Assembly (NCBI GenBank): GCA_022376465.1
Contig: JACDTU010000001.1
Location: 2,976,001-3,040,000 of the forward strand
Length of the DNA: 64,000 nucleotides
Source: Cubamyces lactineus
Lineage: Eukaryota > Basidiomycota > Agaricomycetes > Polyporales > Polyporaceae
Direction: 5' to 3'
The notes under the pieces are model-generated. The model did not search any database and was not told the origin of the DNA. It was given only the letters and a program-made list of their open reading frames with translations. Positions 60,060 through 64,000 of the stretch are shown piece by piece. The stretch's first letter is position 1, and every line of letters begins with the position of its first letter. Position numbers and translations under genes: made by a program.

Positions 60060-62699
60060 ATGTCTTCCAACGAGCAGCCGCGTACCCCGTCTCCTGTCCC
60101 CAGGCAGGAGGCGGACGTGAATGCCGATGGAGCGTCAGAGGCTGCGCAGAGCTCTGGTACGCGTTTTCATGACCACACTGCTTCTCCTCTTAAACGCGAC
60201 TTGGTGGCTAACATGCTTCAAGATATAGAAGCTGTCGCCGACGAGGAGACCGCCGTGGATCCCAGCTTCTTCGACAATCATCTCAATCCATGCCCAGAGT
60301 CACTCTTGGCTAAGATACAAAAGAGGAAGGACGTGAAGGATGCGCTTCAACGGATCAAGCTAGTCGTTTCGCGGGATTCAGAACAGAAACTGTACGAGCC
60401 TGCGGCTACGCTTCTCACTATCATCAGCAAGGCCATTCTTGGTATGTCATGTGTGCGCTGCAGTATGCACTCGCTGACCGCTTCACAGCTCAGCTCAAGA
60501 AGGCACAGAAGGTGGATCCTGACCAGAGGCAGATCGTGTTCTATGATCATCATCGACACCCTTTGACCCATTTCCCTATCCCGGGTCGCCCTGAGGATTA
60601 TCCTGACATTGTTGGGGTATTCGAAGAGCCATATGGCTACGAGCAACGTGACGATGACGGGACCTACCGCAACATACCCTACCATCGCGTCGAGACAGTC
60701 CTCGAGGCCAAGGCGATCTATGGCAAGGATGGGAAAGCACAGGCAACGCGCTACGCGTACAAGATCCAGCAAGCGCGCCCCGATCGACCCGGAATGTACG
60801 TTCTAAGTGCCAAGCCTGGATACTTCCAGGTCATTTTTTCGTGTCCTGTCGGGCCTGTCGCCTCTGAGCATGTTCCCTGGACCAACCTCGCTGCTCTTTC
60901 CGCCTATGTCTACTCTCTGTACGACTCTCCTGACGGCCATATTCTCTATGACCGTACCGTCTCCTGGGTAGAGAAACCTGACCAGCGGTTCGGGCGTCCG
61001 TCGTGGACTGTTCGCACCGGGGGCAAAGTCTACGAGAGTGCGGATGCGTGCTTCGTGGGTAACGCCTGGGCAAGGCGCACTACGATCCTCCGCGTCGAGC
61101 AGCGATACCATCGCAATCCCACAACGATCATCAAAGAGGCATACATCGACTGCGACCGACGTTTCAACGAAGCCGATTTGCTCCAGCAAATCCACAAAGA
61201 CGGCTATTTCCCCGGCGTCGTATACCTCTTGAGTAGCGAGGAGGTTAAGACCGGCGGGCAGGATATCGTCTTTAAGAATGATTCAATTACGAGGAAGAAG
61301 GTGCGGATCGTGCTTGCCGACGTCGGGTTCGACCTGTACCATGCGAAGTCTGTCAACGATCTTCTGATGACCATCTACGACGCGCTGGAAGGTAAGAATA
61401 TACGGGGTCAGTTCCTTTGTACGGACGTGTCTAATCTCAGTCTAGTGCACCGTACTATCGCAAGCAAGCGGCGTGTCTTGCACCGGGATATGAGCATCTT
61501 CAATATCATGATGTATCCTATCTTAGGCAATCGCCCTGACCCAAGATATGCGCAGGATTGCCCGCCTCTGATCGACGAGGTCCTGGATGGCAAGGCTAGG
61601 TAAGCGGATTGTCTCTTCATAGGCACCACTTGCTCACGCAATGGGTATCCAGAGCGCCGGAACACCGAAGGGCGCGATGCGAAATCATCGACCTCGATAA
61701 CGGTGCAGACTTGACAGCAGAGGAATCCGATACTGAAAATCGTGCAGAACTGCGTTGCCGAACCGTGAGTAATTTCCCACCTTTACGTCAGCCTGCGTCG
61801 GATTATCGTGGCTGACGTCTTGCCAGGGAACTCCAGCGTATATTGCTCGCGCAGTATGCTGTGGAGCTGTGTATTGCGATCCGAGTACGACTAGCTGGAC
61901 AGAACAGATGCCGCTGCTCGATGAGAAGGCCAAAGAGCTCTATATCAAGGTTTATGGAGAAGAACGATACAACAAGTACAACGACTCCTGCTCTGTGCCG
62001 AAGACGTACCATGGCGGCATACCCCCTGAAGACAATTCGCTGTATGTCTTGGAACAGAAGGCCGAGAATATGGCATTCTATCATCGTTTGGAATACGATG
62101 CGGAGTCCATCTTCTGGACGATGTACAGTGCTCTGCTCCGTGTCACCCCGGTTGACTTCAAGGAGACGCCGAAGGACATCACCGCATCCACACTCAGTGA
62201 CATCTGGAGAGTCCTTCAGAACCATGTCATCCCCGAGACACCCTCCCCGATTGATTCAAGAACCACGCTGCTATTCGGCCACCGAATACTGCCTAACGCT
62301 TTCCCTCCCGTGATGCGACCAGTCGCGCACCTTCTCCTTCGCATCATCCGTCACGTCCTCCCTTCCTATCCTCTGATGGACAAATTGCCTCCGTATGACG
62401 ATCATCTTCACGAGGCGATGGAGCGCCTGATCCTACAATACTTGGTCGACAATCGCGATACGCCGATCATCCTTAAGCCTCATACTCTCCGCGCACTGAA
62501 GTTCCCTGACATCCACGCTGCGAACCGTGGAGTCCACGGCGGCAGTCTCGAAGCCTTCGAGTCTAGACACAGTGTCGTCGAGGGTCGCGGATCCTCGCGC
62601 GGCGAGAAGCGTCCCTTGGAAGCGGTTGACGGTCCTGCCGAAAGGACGAGCACTAAGCTGAGGCAGAGCGATCGCCTTCGTCAGAAGAAGAAACAATGA
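60060..62699 (+). CDS. FunK1-family protein kinase K9
   Basis: I read five exons: 60060-60441, 60489-61391, 61446-61599, 61653-61764 and 61827-62699, giving 807 residues plus stop. An ATG at 60024 would add 12 residues, but the TATA box at 60008 makes 60060 (MSSNEQPRTPSP) more likely. Motifs: FVGNAWARRTTILR, TTIIKEAYIDC (ATP Lys), VLHRDMSIFNIMMYP, IIDLDNGADL (metal site with Leu for Phe), GTPAYIARAV, FYHRLEYDAESIFWTMYSAL and DDHLHEAMERLILQYLVD. The basic C-terminus includes GEKRPLEAV and RQKKKQ. It is closest to K2 over the kinase domain, while its N-terminus and promoter match K3, so it may be a recombinant. Intact. Confidence 0.92.
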
Positions 62700-63089
62700 A
62701 GCTCGTCACCTCCGGGAGGCGACCTCTAGGCGACGCTACCGGTTTCAACGTGCTGTCCGTACTTGTAAGCAATTCCAGGCTCCCATGGTGCCCCTACACT
62801 CCATCTTCCTCATACTCGCTCTTTGTCCTGCTGCAGGCCTGTTCGTCAATACTCCGTGCATATACCATATCGTCGCTTGTTACCCTCATTTCACGACCAG
62901 CCTTCATCTCTCATCATATACCGTATCTCGTGCATCCATATATCACCGCTGGTCGCTGGTCGGCTGCAACTCGGACTCATAAATGTACCATCATGTCGCT
63001 CATTACCCTCTGTTATGCAGTTACCACCGTCCCCTTTTGCATTCTAATCTATCACTTCGTCTTGGATCTCACATGGATCCCTTTCTGAT
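62700..63089 (+). repeat. 3' flank of K9, shared with K2
   Basis: The block at 62935-63080 (CACCGCTGGTCG, ACCATCATGTCGCTCATTAC, ATCTCACATGGAT) matches the K2 3' flank at 25075-25245. It ends abruptly where sequence from ligase D begins at about 63085. No gene. Confidence 0.75.
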
Positions 63090-63500
63090 ACTAGACTCGT
63101 CGATATATCGCAGACATCTATGGCCTGGTCGTCGTGATGCATTTCAGCTTGTTCATTGACGTCAGTCACGAATGACATGTTGAGAAGGAGCTCTGCACTG
63201 ACCAGTGACGTCGGGTACCCAGACGACGCTGGTTGTCGTGCAGAAGTTCAACTTTGAGCAGTTCCTAGACAGCATCCAGCGATACCGCATCACCCACCTC
63301 TGGTATGCGCCTGCAAAACCCCAGGCACTGCGTTCGTATGCTGATAGAAGGGAAATCACAGTCTCGTCCCGCCGATGGTCGTGCTCCTTTGCAAACATCC
63401 TGCAGTGAAGAAGTACGACATCAGCTCCATCCGGATTGTTCCTGGGTTTCGGAAGAGTGAGGGGCTAATGCGGAATTGGGATTTCCCTGCAGCACGTCGC
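63090..63500 (+). pseudogene. broken partial copy of ligase D
   Basis: 63090-63430 matches ligase D at about 57838-58180. It has the exon [15 protein letters not shown], the exon [20 protein letters not shown] and YRITHLW, and the beginning of VVLLCKHP (now with Q for A), including the introns between them. It then jumps to sequence matching about 59025-59085 (GCGGAATTGGGATTT and the CTGCAGCACGT acceptor), so about 0.85 kb is missing. The donor after the first exon has changed from GGCGTAAGT to GACGTCAGT. It has no start, no P-loop and no C-terminal domain, so it cannot be functional. Confidence 0.85.
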
Positions 63501-63527
63501 GGACACCTGCTCCTCCCACGTTGAGCT

Positions 63528-63969
63528 TATAAATAGAGACGTCAATGCATAGCATTCAACTAATCAGCGGTGCTTCCCTCCATTTCTCTTACTCGTCTGG
63601 AGACCCGCCGCCAAATGGCCCCCAATGCTCGAAAGCGCTATGGGAGCTTTCCCGAACTAATCGGTATGTCTCTCTTATGTTGCCCGGACCCATTGGCACC
63701 TACAACCCAATGCCCCAGTTCGGCTCCCGATAGTCCCTTTGTCAATAGTCCGCCCAAAGGAGCAATGGGCGCGCATTCCGCCTTTTCCGATGCCCCGGAC
63801 GTTCTCCCACGCCCGCGCTCACCCGTTTAGGACTATCCCCGCCCTCCAGGCACCTCATTCCTCCCTTTCGCTGCCTGGTTCGCGCGCTGCACGTTCCGCC
63901 CCTACGCTGCCAGTACCCAGCAGCGCGATGCTTCGGGCTGATGCTTGCCCCTTTATTCCACCCAGATGA
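63528..63969 (+). CDS. possible small TATA-driven gene, unknown product
   Basis: A good TATA box (TATAAATA, 63528-63535) is followed after 80 nt, including a pyrimidine-rich stretch (about 63572-63600), by an ATG at 63615 (MAPNARKRYGSFPELIG). The frame can stay open to 63830. Alternatively it can splice at GTATGTC (about 63665) to a Pro/Ala/Ser-rich exon ending at 63969. I do not recognise either product. The feature span includes the TATA box. The right window edge is close, so the gene could continue beyond it. Confidence 0.3.
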
Positions 63970-64000
63970 GATATATAGGAGCTCGCACGCGTGCCCCGCG

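Noticed and set aside
1..64000. Transposons, tRNA or rRNA genes, CRISPR
   Set aside because: No reverse transcriptase, integrase or transposase motifs, no long terminal or inverted repeats, no tRNA arm pattern and no regular spacer arrays were recognised. The repeats seen are gene-cassette duplications.

Overview
This window is nuclear DNA from a filamentous basidiomycete. It is most likely an Agaricomycete, possibly of the polypore type. Genes are split by many short GT-AG introns of roughly 50-70 nt, and there are long Ser/Pro-rich proteins. The locus holds many genes of the fungal-specific FunK1 kinase family (Pkinase_fungal), which is expanded in mushroom-forming fungi. I could not test the taxonomy by searching.

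Layout. 1-332: decayed 3' end of a FunK1 gene. 1.1-3.8 kb: acyl/4-coumarate-CoA ligase paralogue A (minus). 6.1-20.8 kb: single-copy genes, all minus: a possible Rrn9-domain protein, a long Ser-rich coiled-coil protein, an AGC-type kinase with altered catalytic residues, and threonine synthase. 22-29 kb: two intact FunK1 genes (K2, K3, plus). 30.1-33.5 kb: an F-box/WD40 protein and an Asterix-like small membrane protein, divergently transcribed. 34-45.6 kb: a minus-strand FunK1 array with two intact genes (K6, K8) and four relics. 47.7-59.2 kb: three more CoA ligases (B plus, C minus, D plus). 60.0-62.7 kb: FunK1 gene K9, followed by a broken piece of ligase D and a possible small gene at the right edge.

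Two gene families therefore dominate: four intact CoA ligases plus one fragment, and five intact FunK1 kinases plus six relics. All four ligases end in a PTS1-like tripeptide (PKL, SKL, AKL, AKL), which suggests peroxisomal acyl or aryl acid activation. Ligases A and B share a promoter as well as coding sequence. Four of the five intact kinases share a promoter cassette with a TATA box so close to the first ATG that the second in-frame ATG, 36 nt downstream, is the likelier start. The kinases have the catalytic-loop and metal-binding residues of active enzymes, but their substrates are unknown.

The repeated 5' and 3' flanks show that whole kinase cassettes were copied and inserted between housekeeping genes. 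The K9 cassette lies between ligase D and a partial direct copy of D. I see no transposon, rRNA, tRNA or CRISPR array. Exon joins were read by eye from splice signals and conserved protein motifs. Ends of the main genes are firm; some micro-exon borders are less so.
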